A stretch of DNA of 64,000 bases from an uncultured Clostridia bacterium (GCA_947175325.1 CAMWME010000005.1:1-64000); one strand, 5' to 3'. Counted from the first letter of the stretch, positions 7,297 through 16,431 are shown. Numbers and translations are program-made. Notes: generated from the letters alone by a model not told the origin.

Positions 7297-10200
7297 TTAC
7301 TTTTTCCTCCTTATCGCTCTTCTTTGTAAACAGAGCTTTAAATTTTTCGTATCCGATTAACGGTAAAACCGTGAATACTATACAAGCTATTATTCCAAGC
7401 CCTAACAATACGCCCGCAACGGCTTGAACTGCAACGACCAAGGTCGAATGAGGCGCCGCGTTGACCTTAACGCCGTCTGACGAAAGGTTGGTATCGATAT
7501 AGGTGTACAAGATATTTTTTACGGATTGACGAGCCGCGTACGCCACGTGCTTATCGTCAAGGTTGAGGCTTGCCGAGGATTGGAAGGTGCCGTTGAGCCA
7601 CAAGTCGTTGCCCGCAAGTACGCCCGCTTCGTAGTCGCCCATATAGTCGCCGCCCATAAACCAGTCGGTTATGACGCTGCCCTTGAAGCCCCACTCGTTT
7701 CTTAAAACGCCCGTGAGAAGTGCGTAGTTGTAGCCCGCGTCAACGCCGCCGACTTTGTTGAACGCGCTCATCATTGCGTTTGCCTTGCCCTCTTTAACTG
7801 CGATTTCGAAGGGACGGAGATAGGTTTCCCTTAAAGTCTGCTCGGTGAGCCAAGTGTTAAGACCCTTGGGGTTGATGCCCGCTTCGCTGACTGCAAAGTG
7901 TTTGAGGTAGCAGTACATATTGTTTTCGTATGCGGCGGATATGGTGTTTGCCGCAAGCTTGCCCGAAAGCACTGCGTCTTCACTGTAATACTCGTAGTTA
8001 CGCGAGTTGTATACCGAACGGTGAAGGTTTACGCCGGGGCCGTACCAGCCTTGGAAGCCGACGGACTGTGCGATTTTTGCTTGAGCTTCGCCTATCGAGT
8101 AAGCTATTTCTTTGCTGAAGCTGCAGCCCGTAAGGGATTCACTGCAGAACAGAGTGTATTGGTCGCTCTTTGCTTCGAGGGCGTCGTCAACGCTGTTGTT
8201 GAAGCCCGCGGGGCCGTCCTTGTCGCGGCAGAAGGTTTTACCTACGCTGTACAGCGCCACCGTTTGGAAGCCGCCCTTACCTATGAGGTCGAGAGTTTCT
8301 TGACGGGTTACTTGGTTTAAGAAGGAATCCCAGAAAATGGAATCGAATCCTTCTTCCATTAACGTGTCGAGAATCCATTTGTTGTAGACGAGATTCGAGG
8401 TATCGCCGTTGCCTTCCAAGGTGCTGAGGGAAACGCGCTCTACTTGACCGTTTGCGTTCTCTGCACCTACGAGGAACATGTTTGCGTCTTGCCCGTATTT
8501 AACGCCCGCGTTGACTGCTGCGGAGTCGTACTTAGCCTTGCTTGCAGCCTTGATTTCGTTGACGTCGGGGTTGCTGCCCTTATCACGGGTTGCCGCAACG
8601 TCGGGGAAGTTTGCGAACGCCACCTCCACTTCGTTGCCGCCAATCGTGCGGGTGCCCTTGGCACGGGAAAGATACGAGATATTGCTGCTGCCGTCTACGG
8701 GGCAATTTGCAAACGCGGTGCTGCCCGTGAAAAGGTTTTCTACCGTGTTGCCCGTGACGGGGTCTTTATCGATGCTGATAGCAGTAGTAAGGTTGATTTC
8801 CTTATAGTCGCCCTTATCGCCTTGGACGGCGGGGCTGTGCTTGTAGAAGTGAGCGTTGTTCATAACGGAAATTATATATTTGCCGTTATCGAGCTTATAG
8901 CCGCCGTTGCCGCTTATATCGTACGACGCTAAATCGTAAGCGTTGAACGAAAGGGTAACAGTTTCGGAGTCGCCGGGTTCGAGGAGCGGTGTTTTAGCAA
9001 AGTCTAAAAGCACGCGCTCCGCCTTTTCAACGCCGCCGTTGGTATAAGGTGCGTGTCCGTAAAGCTGAACGACGTCCTTGCCCGCAACCGAGCCGGTGTT
9101 GGTAACCTTGACGGGAACCTCGTAGCTGCCGTCCTTAGTGAGAGTTAAGACCTTGGAGAAGTCGGGCTCCCACTCGAAGGTGGTATATGAAAGTCCGAAG
9201 CCGAACGGGAACTGCACTATGTCTTCGTAGGTTTTGCCGTATGCTGCGAAGTAGCCGTCCGCGTCTGCGGTTTCGTACCACTTGTAGCCGAAGTAGATGC
9301 CTTCTTGGTAAACTATGTTAGGTCCCGATTTGGCTGCGTTTGCGTACGTGGGGTTAAAAGTTTGATGGTCGTAAGGAAGAGTATCGCTGAGCCTACCCGA
9401 GGGGTTGACCGTGCCCTTGATAATTTCGGGGATTGCGATTGCGCCCGACTGACCGGGGATACCCGCAAAGATGCACGCCTTGATGCAAGGATAATCTTTG
9501 AGGAAACCGAGCTCTAAATCGTTGCAGACGTTGAGGACTACCGTTACGTCGAACTTGTTATCGTCAAGAGCTTTGAGCATTGCCTTTTCTTCATTGGTGA
9601 GTTCGAGGAAGCTGCCGTCGGCATAGCCGCGAACGGATTTGAGCTCTGCACTTTGGCTGTTGTCTACGTTTTCAGCGCCCCAACGGCTTAAAACTACTAC
9701 CGCGTCTTTGGAATAAGTTTTCGCTTGGGTCATTCTGTCGGTAGAATAGAAATCTGCGCCGGGGTTTTTAAGGCTTTCGTCAACGTAGGCGTTGGTCGTG
9801 CCGCCTTTTCTGTAATCGGCGTCGAAGCTACTGAAATCGGTGTACGCCTTGGTGAGCTCGGTATTGTACTCGATGCCCGCCTCTTTGAAAGCGTCGGTCA
9901 AGTCAACCTTGATACGGTCCTTGCCGTTTCTGTCCTTATCGAGAATGGTTGCGCCGCCGCTGCCGCCGCCCGTTAAAAGGAAGCCGCCGTCGGTTGCGCC
10001 CCAACCGAACAAGTTGACTTTGGAAAGGTTCTTTTGGGGAAGATAGGCATTGCCGTCGTTATCTTCTTTATTGTATAAAAGAACCATACTTTCTTCTGCG
10101 GTATTGCGTACGACCTTATCCGCGCTTTCAAGCACGGAGGCCGAGCCCGAAATGTCGACGCCGTCACCGCCGAATACGCGGTGAAGAATGGGGAACATTA

Positions 10201-10315
10201 TGGGAACGACGATTACCGCAACCATAAGGGCGGCACAGATTACCGCGGTTATGGGTAAAGCAATGAGCTTTGCCAATTTTTTGCTGAAAATTCGGTCGAT
10301 ATGTTTATTGGACAT
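7283..10315 (-). CDS. GH3 beta-glucosidase, domain-permuted, membrane-anchored at both ends
   Basis: This 1010-aa glycoside hydrolase family 3 protein has reversed domain order. The (alpha/beta)6 sandwich comes first (about residues 60-370, IPGQSGA and SGRLSDTLPYD). A fibronectin-like domain follows (FPFGFGLSYTTFEW, about 380-510), and the TIM-barrel half comes last. There GWYGPGVNLHR, CYLKHFAVSEAG and SVITDWFMGG occur, with the likely nucleophile Asp near residue 884. A strong hydrophobic segment lies at about residues 18-46 and another at about 957-987, followed by a basic tail. The enzyme would release glucose from beta-glucan oligosaccharides outside the cell. Its neighbour GH16 suggests mixed-linkage or beta-1,3-glucan. 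A terminator separates it from the upstream 10419 gene. Confidence 0.9.
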   Translation of the reverse strand: MSNKHIDRIFSKKLAKLIALPITAVICAALMVAVIVVPIMFPILHRVFGGDGVDISGSASVLESADKVVRNTAEESMVLLYNKEDNDGNAYLPQKNLSKVNLFGWGATDGGFLLTGGGSGGATILDKDRNGKDRIKVDLTDAFKEAGIEYNTELTKAYTDFSSFDADYRKGGTTNAYVDESLKNPGADFYSTDRMTQAKTYSKDAVVVLSRWGAENVDNSQSAELKSVRGYADGSFLELTNEEKAMLKALDDNKFDVTVVLNVCNDLELGFLKDYPCIKACIFAGIPGQSGAIAIPEIIKGTVNPSGRLSDTLPYDHQTFNPTYANAAKSGPNIVYQEGIYFGYKWYETADADGYFAAYGKTYEDIVQFPFGFGLSYTTFEWEPDFSKVLTLTKDGSYEVPVKVTNTGSVAGKDVVQLYGHAPYTNGGVEKAERVLLDFAKTPLLEPGDSETVTLSFNAYDLASYDISGNGGYKLDNGKYIISVMNNAHFYKHSPAVQGDKGDYKEINLTTAISIDKDPVTGNTVENLFTGSTAFANCPVDGSSNISYLSRAKGTRTIGGNEVEVAFANFPDVAATRDKGSNPDVNEIKAASKAKYDSAAVNAGVKYGQDANMFLVGAENANGQVERVSLSTLEGNGDTSNLVYNKWILDTLMEEGFDSIFWDSFLNQVTRQETLDLIGKGGFQTVALYSVGKTFCRDKDGPAGFNNSVDDALEAKSDQYTLFCSESLTGCSFSKEIAYSIGEAQAKIAQSVGFQGWYGPGVNLHRSVYNSRNYEYYSEDAVLSGKLAANTISAAYENNMYCYLKHFAVSEAGINPKGLNTWLTEQTLRETYLRPFEIAVKEGKANAMMSAFNKVGGVDAGYNYALLTGVLRNEWGFKGSVITDWFMGGDYMGDYEAGVLAGNDLWLNGTFQSSASLNLDDKHVAYAARQSVKNILYTYIDTNLSSDGVKVNAAPHSTLVVAVQAVAGVLLGLGIIACIVFTVLPLIGYEKFKALFTKKSDKEEKVNEEN

Positions 10316-10359
10316 ATTACTTCCTCTCTATCATTATTATCTTTTAAAAAAATAAAAGT

Positions 10360-10391
10360 AAACGGGGCGGCGACGATGCGCCGCCCCGTTT
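10360..10391 (-). terminator. Terminator between the 10419 lipoprotein and GH3 genes
   Basis: A 13-bp GC-rich stem (10360-10372 with 10379-10391) is followed on the minus strand by a T-rich tract. It would end or reduce transcription from the GH16 and lipoprotein genes before GH3. Confidence 0.8.
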
Positions 10392-10418
10392 ATGGTTTTA
10401 ATATTTTGTGTCAGTTAA

Positions 10419-11924
10419 TTACCCTTCTACGATTACTAACTCGATATCACCTAAAAGATTGTTAGATGCGTCACCGCCACCGAATTGTATTCCAAGGTTG
10501 GTAGCATCAACGTCATTAAACGTTACAGCCGTATTAGCCTCAAGCGGTTTCATTACGCCGCCAACGGTAATATTGCCCGCATTGCTTGCAGTAACGGTTA
10601 TATTAAACTTCTTGCCGGTGGTACCTTTATAGAATAATTGGAAGCTCCAATTTTCAGCTGCGTTATTAGTTAAACCAACGACTTTTATAATACCGTTTTC
10701 AAGATAGCATGCTTCGAAGGAGCAAACGGGGTCCCAAGTTCTGTTCCAATAATACCAAGTATTTGAACCGTCTGCAATATCTTTTTGCTCACTGTACGTA
10801 AGCGGAGTTTTATCGTTAGTCCAATTAAGTTCAACGGAATTTTCACTCCAAGGGGAGCTGAGAACCGTTGCAGAGCTGTTTACCGCCCTCAATTTAATAG
10901 TGTAGCTACCCGAAGGAACCTTGGGCATTGCGAGAGGCTCACCGCCGGTAACGTCAACGACATAAGCGGGCATTTCGTCCGTAGCGTTTGCAAACACGCC
11001 GAGCTCGTATTTTTCAACGTTTTCCGCAGCGTTGTCGTCGGTTATGGTGATAACCTTAGTAGCTGACGCATACTCGAATGAAGGAGCATTAAGCTCTACC
11101 TCTGCGTGCGAAGTTACTACCAAATCTTTGAAAGTGAATTCGTGAACGCCCGAAACGATATTCTCGTCCCATACGCCGAATTGAACGGAAAGAGTAGAAC
11201 CCGCATAAGCGTCTTCACCTTTTACTTCTACTTGGTTTTCGCCTACTATCAATTCAGTCTTTTTACCGTTTACGGTAATGTTAGCCGCAACGTCCGATAC
11301 TATGGTAAGTGAAACGTCGTGGGTAACGCCCGTCGTTTTGAAGTCTTTATAGAACAGCTGAACGCTGTATGACAATCCGTCTACGAAATTGTATTTAATG
11401 TTCGTTTCGTTATTGTCGGCATAGTTTACGCAAGAATTAACGGTTGCGTTGCCGTCGCCCGTCCAATAGCGCCAGCCGCTTGCATAATTGTCTTCACCGG
11501 AGAACACGACGTTCGTAGGGGTGTGAAGGTTTGCAGCGGGTTCAACGGTTACCGAGCAAGTTACTTGGTTGTCGCCATCCTTTGCGGTAACGGTTGCGGT
11601 GCCCGCTTTTACACCCGTAATTTTGCCGAGCTTGTTGCCGGTGCCGCTGCCTTTAACGGTAGCAATACTATCGTCGCTGCTTGACCAAACGATATTGCCC
11701 GTGGTCGAGGACGTAACGGTTACGTCTACGGATTCGCCCGCCTTTACGGTAACCGAGGTCTTGTTAAGCTGCAGAGCGGTTTGGGTAGTGTTGGTACCGT
11801 CGCCGCCGTCGCCTTTATTATCGTTGTTGTCGCCGCACGCCGAAAGCGAGAATGCGAGAACGCCCGTAAGCGCAGCCGTGCATGCAAAAGCCGCGATTTT
11901 CTTGAATTTGTTTTTGTTCATCAT
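10419..11924 (-). CDS. Secreted lipoprotein with BIG2 domain and two carbohydrate-binding-like modules
   Basis: This 501-aa lipoprotein has its lipobox at about residue 30 (SLSAC), an acidic Gly/Asn linker and one BIG2 domain (SSDDSIATVKGSG, about residues 50-130). Module, Ig/Fn3-like linker and second module follow. The modules open with SGWRYWTGDG and NTWYYWNRTWD, each followed by a QLFYK strand and a NITVNG/NITVGG strand. These marks repeat those in the 5395 protein, giving four related modules in the locus. No catalytic motif is seen. The likely role is surface binding of the glucan cut by GH16 and GH3. It lies 54 nt downstream of GH16 and upstream of a strong terminator, probably co-transcribed with GH16. 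Confidence 0.75.
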   Translation of the reverse strand: MMNKNKFKKIAAFACTAALTGVLAFSLSACGDNNDNKGDGGDGTNTTQTALQLNKTSVTVKAGESVDVTVTSSTTGNIVWSSSDDSIATVKGSGTGNKLGKITGVKAGTATVTAKDGDNQVTCSVTVEPAANLHTPTNVVFSGEDNYASGWRYWTGDGNATVNSCVNYADNNETNIKYNFVDGLSYSVQLFYKDFKTTGVTHDVSLTIVSDVAANITVNGKKTELIVGENQVEVKGEDAYAGSTLSVQFGVWDENIVSGVHEFTFKDLVVTSHAEVELNAPSFEYASATKVITITDDNAAENVEKYELGVFANATDEMPAYVVDVTGGEPLAMPKVPSGSYTIKLRAVNSSATVLSSPWSENSVELNWTNDKTPLTYSEQKDIADGSNTWYYWNRTWDPVCSFEACYLENGIIKVVGLTNNAAENWSFQLFYKGTTGKKFNITVTASNAGNITVGGVMKPLEANTAVTFNDVDATNLGIQFGGGDASNNLLGDIELVIVEG

Positions 11925-11978
11925 TTTTTCTCCTTATTGATTTATATGAATCTACTTTAAAGTAGTAATCACCTTAAT

Positions 11979-13442
11979 TTATTGCTTTTCGTAAACCCTT
12001 ACGTAGTCTACTTCCATAGTTGCGGAAGTGAAAGTTGCATAATCGGGTTCGATGCCGCCGTCGTAACCGCCGCCTACTGCAAGATTTAAAAGAATATAGA
12101 AGGGCTGGTCGAACGGCGCGGAAGCCGCGTTGGACGACGGGGTCCACCACCTATCGCTCGTTACCTTAAATACTTGCTCACCGTCGGCATACCAAGTTAT
12201 AGCGTCCTTAGTCCAATCAACGGCGTAGACGTGCCAATTATCGGTTGCCGATGAAAGCGCGTAACCGTCGGTAGGATTACCGAAAGTCGTAGTGTTGGTT
12301 ATATATTGGTTTTCGGGCCACAATTTGCCGAAGTGGATAGTAGTATCGATTATATTCCCGAGCCTACCCTTTGCCTCCATTATGTCGATTTCGCCGTTAT
12401 TGGGCCAACCGCCGTAAATATTATCCGAATTTGCCGTTGTCGAAGGCTGGGGAAGCATCCAGAACGCGGGCCACATACCGTTGCCGGTAGGGGTTTTCAT
12501 TTTTGCTTCGAAGTAGCCGTAGGTACGGCTGAATTTATCACGGGTTAAAATTCTGCCCGAGGTATAGGGTCTGTCGCCTTGCTGCTGTTTTTTAGCCGTT
12601 ATTTTAAGCGAACCGCCCGATACACTTACCGCGTCCTCGTTGTAATATTGAAGCTCACTATTGCCCCAATACGCCGCACCCGTGGAAGAACCGTATTGGT
12701 CTTGCGTGCCGTACTGATAGCCCCATTTGGTAGTATCGAGGGAGCTTCCGTCAAACTCGTCGTACCAAACTAAGTTGTAGCCCGGCTTTGCCGAGTCTGC
12801 GGGGAGCCCGCTTCTTATAACGGTTATTTGGCATACGGCTTTGGTATCGCCGACTGCCGCCGTGATTTTAGTTGTACCCGCCGTTTTAGCGGTTACCTTG
12901 CCGTTTGTAACGGATGCAACCGCGGGGTTGGATGAAGACCATTTTACGGTGGCGCCCGCAACCGAAGAGGTTGCTGTTAAAGTGACTGAACCGCCGACCT
13001 CTAAGCTGAAATCCGCAAGCGCAAGCACGAGAGTTTCGGGGTCGGGAGTTACCGTACTGCCCGCGAGCGCCGGATTGACCTTAATCGTGCAAGTCGCCAT
13101 TACCGAGGCAGTTGAAGCCATTATCGTGGTTTCGCCCACAGCTAAGCCCGTAACCAAACCCTCCTCTACCGTTGCGTACTCGGGACTGCTCGATTCCCAA
13201 ATAATCGCGCTGCCGTCGGTTGAAACGGCCTCCAATAATATGGTGTCGCCCACGGAAAGAGAAATTTCAGACTGTGTAATGTATACTGCGGGAGGCGTTG
13301 AAGTTATATTGCCGCCGCTATTATTTTTATCGTTATTATCCCCGCCCGTAATCTTATCTAAATATTCGCACCCGCTGAGTGAGAACACCATAAGAGCCGA
13401 TACCGACAGAGCTATTCCCTTTAATAAATTGATTTTTTTCAT
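11979..13442 (-). CDS. Lipoprotein GH16 endo-beta-glucanase with two BIG2 domains
   Basis: This 487-aa protein has a lipobox near residue 25 (SLSGC). Two BIG2 domains follow, at about residues 50-120 and 140-213 (WESSSPEYATV, WSSSNPAVASV). The GH16 jelly roll starts at YNLVWYDEFDG and runs to the C-terminus. The catalytic signature NNGEIDIMEAKG places nucleophile and acid/base glutamates near residues 351 and 356, in the beta-bulge spacing typical of laminarinase-type enzymes. FWMLPQ and WYADGEQVF strands are conserved. It would cut internal beta-1,3 (or 1,3-1,4) linkages at the cell surface. A strong minus-strand promoter lies at 13542-13571. Confidence 0.9.
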   Translation of the reverse strand: MKKINLLKGIALSVSALMVFSLSGCEYLDKITGGDNNDKNNSGGNITSTPPAVYITQSEISLSVGDTILLEAVSTDGSAIIWESSSPEYATVEEGLVTGLAVGETTIMASTASVMATCTIKVNPALAGSTVTPDPETLVLALADFSLEVGGSVTLTATSSVAGATVKWSSSNPAVASVTNGKVTAKTAGTTKITAAVGDTKAVCQITVIRSGLPADSAKPGYNLVWYDEFDGSSLDTTKWGYQYGTQDQYGSSTGAAYWGNSELQYYNEDAVSVSGGSLKITAKKQQQGDRPYTSGRILTRDKFSRTYGYFEAKMKTPTGNGMWPAFWMLPQPSTTANSDNIYGGWPNNGEIDIMEAKGRLGNIIDTTIHFGKLWPENQYITNTTTFGNPTDGYALSSATDNWHVYAVDWTKDAITWYADGEQVFKVTSDRWWTPSSNAASAPFDQPFYILLNLAVGGGYDGGIEPDYATFTSATMEVDYVRVYEKQ

Positions 13443-13541
13443 AGAAAAAAATTATCCTTTTAGCGGTTATTGGTGCTTGCGTGCAAGCACCAAAGGGGTA
13501 CCCCTTTGACAAGGGTGAAATAAACTATCAAAACTTGATAT

Positions 13542-13571
13542 ATTATAACACACTTATATTTATATTGTCAA
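13542..13571 (-). promoter_or_regulatory. Sigma-A type promoter of the GH16 gene
   Basis: On the minus strand, TTGACA (13571-13566) and TATAAT (13547-13542) are separated by 18 nt. The leader of about 90 nt that follows holds a 10-bp hairpin (GGTGCTTGC and its complement, near 13470-13491) and a palindrome AAAGGGGTACCCCTTT (near 13492-13507), which could be regulatory. Confidence 0.7.
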
Positions 13572-13585
13572 TACTAAATAAATAT

Positions 13586-15616
13586 TTATTTATTGATTTG
13601 CGGGGTGTATTTTGCAAGAACTTGCACGGTTGCGCCGCTTACAGCCGCCTCCCCCTCGCCGTTTATAATATGGGTTATGGCGGAGGCGGGTTTGCCCGTC
13701 AGCCATACGGTAACCATATGGTTAAAATCCATACCCGAAGTTTGCGGGCAGACGATTGCGCTGTCGAGCGTTACCGACGCGTCGCGAAGATACGAGTACA
13801 CGCCTAGCGAGTGCGCCGTGTGGGTGGTTACCCCCTCCGCTACGTAGTAGCTTGCATAGCCGTTGACCGTGCCGTCGGGCGACCAACTTGCCTTATCGGG
13901 GACGTCGTAGGGAAGCTCGGACTGGTAGAAATAGGTCGTGCCGCCGTTGCCGTTCCATACCGTTTGATATTTTTGGAAGTGCTCCACGAACAAGCCGTAG
14001 AAGGTTACGCCGTCGCCGTTGACGATGATGCCCGTATCTGCTTTATTCTTATCCCAGCCGACGCCGTCCCAGTGGTCGGCGCGCCATATCCAAAAGTTGT
14101 CGCCCACGACGTGATTGCTATTAATTACCACGCAAGCTTCAACCGAAGTGTTGACTTCCTTGGCACCGCCTACGCGGAAGAATAAATCGGACAATACCGC
14201 GGGTGCTTCGAAATGATTATTGCTGTTTTCTTCCCCTACCTCTAAGAGGGTTTTGGTGTTCTTGCCCGCGTCGAAAAGCAAACCGCCTACACTGATATTT
14301 TCAGTATCTGCAATTCTGAGAAGAGTATCCGTATTATCGTCCGTGGGGCGCAAGGTTGCAAGGCCCAAGCCCAAAACAACCGCGCCCCCGTGCTCTACTT
14401 TGAGGGGAGCCTCAAGCTCGTACACGCCCGCCGTAAGAATTAGGTTTTTACCTTTTGCAAGCTCGGCGTTGATGGTTGCGGCGGTGTCCCTATCGCTGCG
14501 CGCCACGTAGAATTTGTCGAGAGATAAGTACTCGCCCGCGCCGTCCCAGCTCGTGCCGCGGGTAGAGTCGGTATTGGGAACGAATACGCGGTATCCGTTA
14601 GTTTCGTCGTAGGTAAGATAGGGCTTTTCGCGGATAGCTCCGCTGTTTTCTATATTAGTATAGTTTTGGTTGAGGCCCGCCCAATTATCTGCGGGAAGGG
14701 TGCCCTCAACGCCGACGAAGGCCGAGTTCCACACGCAGCCTTGCCAGCCGCCGAAGGAGGAATTTCTTGAAAGCCACTGCTGTTGTGAGCCCGAGTTTAC
14801 CCGCCCGTCAACCTTGGTATCGGCAATAAAACCGCCCGAGGTTGAAGAGTCGTTGCCACCGTCGCCGACAATACTTGAAAGGTTAAGGTCGCCCTTGACG
14901 TGTACGCGGCGAAGACTTGTTGCTTGGGATACCGCCCAGCGCATATCGCTGTTTACGGTTAAATTTTCGGCAGTGCGCCAGAAGTTGCAAAGAGAAATAG
15001 GCGCGTCCGTGCTGACGTTGGTTATAGTTACGTCGTCGGGCGAAGCGCCAAGGCCCGCAAGCGCGGTATAGTAACCCATATTTATATTGATATCGTATTC
15101 GCCCGCTTTGAAGAATGCGGCAAGGCGGTCCTCGGTAAATTCGCCGCGGGCACGCTTCTGTGCCCCCTCCTTGGTGCCGTCCGTTTTATGATAGAAGGCG
15201 TCGAGTTCTTCCTTTATTTTTTCGGGGTCGTCGTCGGGGGAATAGATATAAGTATTCTTGCCGAACAGAGCCGTTTCTTGGCTGTAAATACCGACGGTTA
15301 CGATATCGCCGCTTTCGGTATAGGTTGTTATTTTGTAGTAGGCGTTGATATCGTTAGCAACGTATTCGTTGACGCCGCCGTCGACATAATCGAGGTAGTC
15401 GTATACGCCGTAGCGGGAAGAGGACTTTTCGATAGAGTAGCCCGTTGCGCCGTCGTATTTGTCCCAACGGAGGGTTACTTTGCTGCCGTTTACCTCAAAG
15501 TTATAGTCCGAGGCAACGCCGCTGTTGCCGTTTTCTTCTTCACCGCCTTTACAAGCGGTTAATCCGACCACGAGAAGTGCTGCAAAGCCGACCGCTAACG
15601 CCTTTTTGAATTTCAT
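13586..15616 (-). CDS. Lipoprotein with Fn3-like domain and right-handed beta-helix, probable glycan-active enzyme
   Basis: This 676-aa protein has its lipobox near residue 22 (LTAC) and an Fn3-like domain (about residues 35-125, VTLRWDKYDGATGYSIEKS). A long parallel beta-helix region follows, with marks such as SLCNFWRTAENLTV, SGSQQQWLSRNSSF, VVLGLGLATLRP and VEHFQKYQTVWNGNGG. From memory this resembles secreted actinobacterial proteins often misnamed adenylyl cyclase or coagulation factor 5/8-type. I know of no confident reaction for it. Its position at the head of the glucan genes suggests a glucanase or lyase, but GH55-like or pectate-lyase-like alternatives cannot be separated by eye. 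It has its own promoter at 15668-15696. Confidence 0.65.
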   Translation of the reverse strand: MKFKKALAVGFAALLVVGLTACKGGEEENGNSGVASDYNFEVNGSKVTLRWDKYDGATGYSIEKSSSRYGVYDYLDYVDGGVNEYVANDINAYYKITTYTESGDIVTVGIYSQETALFGKNTYIYSPDDDPEKIKEELDAFYHKTDGTKEGAQKRARGEFTEDRLAAFFKAGEYDININMGYYTALAGLGASPDDVTITNVSTDAPISLCNFWRTAENLTVNSDMRWAVSQATSLRRVHVKGDLNLSSIVGDGGNDSSTSGGFIADTKVDGRVNSGSQQQWLSRNSSFGGWQGCVWNSAFVGVEGTLPADNWAGLNQNYTNIENSGAIREKPYLTYDETNGYRVFVPNTDSTRGTSWDGAGEYLSLDKFYVARSDRDTAATINAELAKGKNLILTAGVYELEAPLKVEHGGAVVLGLGLATLRPTDDNTDTLLRIADTENISVGGLLFDAGKNTKTLLEVGEENSNNHFEAPAVLSDLFFRVGGAKEVNTSVEACVVINSNHVVGDNFWIWRADHWDGVGWDKNKADTGIIVNGDGVTFYGLFVEHFQKYQTVWNGNGGTTYFYQSELPYDVPDKASWSPDGTVNGYASYYVAEGVTTHTAHSLGVYSYLRDASVTLDSAIVCPQTSGMDFNHMVTVWLTGKPASAITHIINGEGEAAVSGATVQVLAKYTPQINK

Positions 15617-15667
15617 TTTTCCCTCACAGCGGGACTAAGGTGCGCCCCGTTCTTTTGATTTTAATAT

Positions 15668-15696
15668 ATGGTAACACGGATAAGAAAGGTTGTCAA
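15668..15696 (-). promoter_or_regulatory. Promoter of the beta-helix lipoprotein gene
   Basis: On the minus strand, TTGACA (15696-15691) and TACCAT (15673-15668) have 17 nt between them. The -10 box is weak, which could mean an activator is needed. Confidence 0.5.
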
Positions 15697-15719
15697 TAGC
15701 GGTGAAATGATTTGAAGAC

Positions 15720-15750
15720 TGGATTGCTTCGCGTGCGCTCGCAATGACGG
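15720..15750 (+). repeat. 31-bp interspersed repeat, right copy
   Basis: Same unit and orientation as 5303-5333, differing only in the central bases. The two copies bracket the 10-kb glucan locus. Confidence 0.75.
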
Positions 15751-15775
15751 GGCGGAATGACTGGGCGCAGTTTGA

Positions 15776-15804
15776 TTGATTTTGTTTTTTAATTGTGGTA
15801 AAAT
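15776..15804 (+). promoter_or_regulatory. Promoter of nth, placing the start site at the ATG
   Basis: TTGATT (15776-15781), a 17-nt gap and TAAAAT (15799-15804). Only 6 nt separate the -10 box from the ATG at 15811, so the expected transcript would start at or within one base of the start codon. No ribosome site is visible. Confidence 0.55.
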
Positions 15805-15810
15805 TGCGGT

Positions 15811-16431
15811 ATGGATAACACGAAGGAAATTTTAAACGAGCTTTCCGCCCTTTACCCCGACGCACAGCCCGCGCTGCACTTTAAGTCGCCGTACGAGCTT
15901 TTGGTGGCGGTTATACTTTCAGCGCAGTGCACCGACGAGCGGGTGAACAAGGTTACGGCGGTGCTGTTCGAAAAATACAATACGCCCGAAAAAATGATAA
16001 CCCTTAGCCAAGAGGAGCTTGAGAAATACATTTTCTCTTGCGGGTTCTACCACAATAAGGCGGCGCATATACTTTCCGCCTCGCACGATATTTTGGAGAA
16101 GTTTGAAGGGCGCGTCCCCCCTACCCTTGCCGAGCTGAAAACGCTTGCGGGCGTCGGGCAAAAGACGGCGAACGTGGTGTACGCGGTGGCTTTCGGCGGG
16201 GACGCGATTGCGGTGGACACGCACGTTTTCCGCGTTTCGAACAGACTTGGGATCTCCGAGGGCAACACGCCCGCCAAGGTTGAGGAAGGGCTTTGCAAGG
16301 CGATTCCGAAGGAACTTTGGTCGAAGGCGCACCACTACCTTATTTATCACGGGAGGCGGGTTTGCCACTCGCAAAAGCCCGACTGCGGAAATTGCACGCT
16401 TAGCGCGTGGTGCAAGTTTTATAAGAAATAA
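15811..16431 (+). CDS. nth: Endonuclease III, DNA glycosylase/AP lyase
   Basis: This 206-aa base-excision repair enzyme removes oxidised pyrimidines and nicks the abasic site. The helix-hairpin-helix with catalytic Lys (LAGVGQKTANVV, about residue 116), the catalytic Asp in VDTHVFRV and the 4Fe-4S cluster loop C-x6-C-x2-C-x5-C at the C-terminus are intact. The start at 15811 is supported by the usual N-terminus. There is no Shine-Dalgarno site, and the promoter sits so close that the mRNA may be leaderless. It is convergent with the zinc-ribbon array across a shared terminator. Confidence 0.95.
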   Translation: MDNTKEILNELSALYPDAQPALHFKSPYELLVAVILSAQCTDERVNKVTAVLFEKYNTPEKMITLSQEELEKYIFSCGFYHNKAAHILSASHDILEKFEGRVPPTLAELKTLAGVGQKTANVVYAVAFGGDAIAVDTHVFRVSNRLGISEGNTPAKVEEGLCKAIPKELWSKAHHYLIYHGRRVCHSQKPDCGNCTLSAWCKFYKK

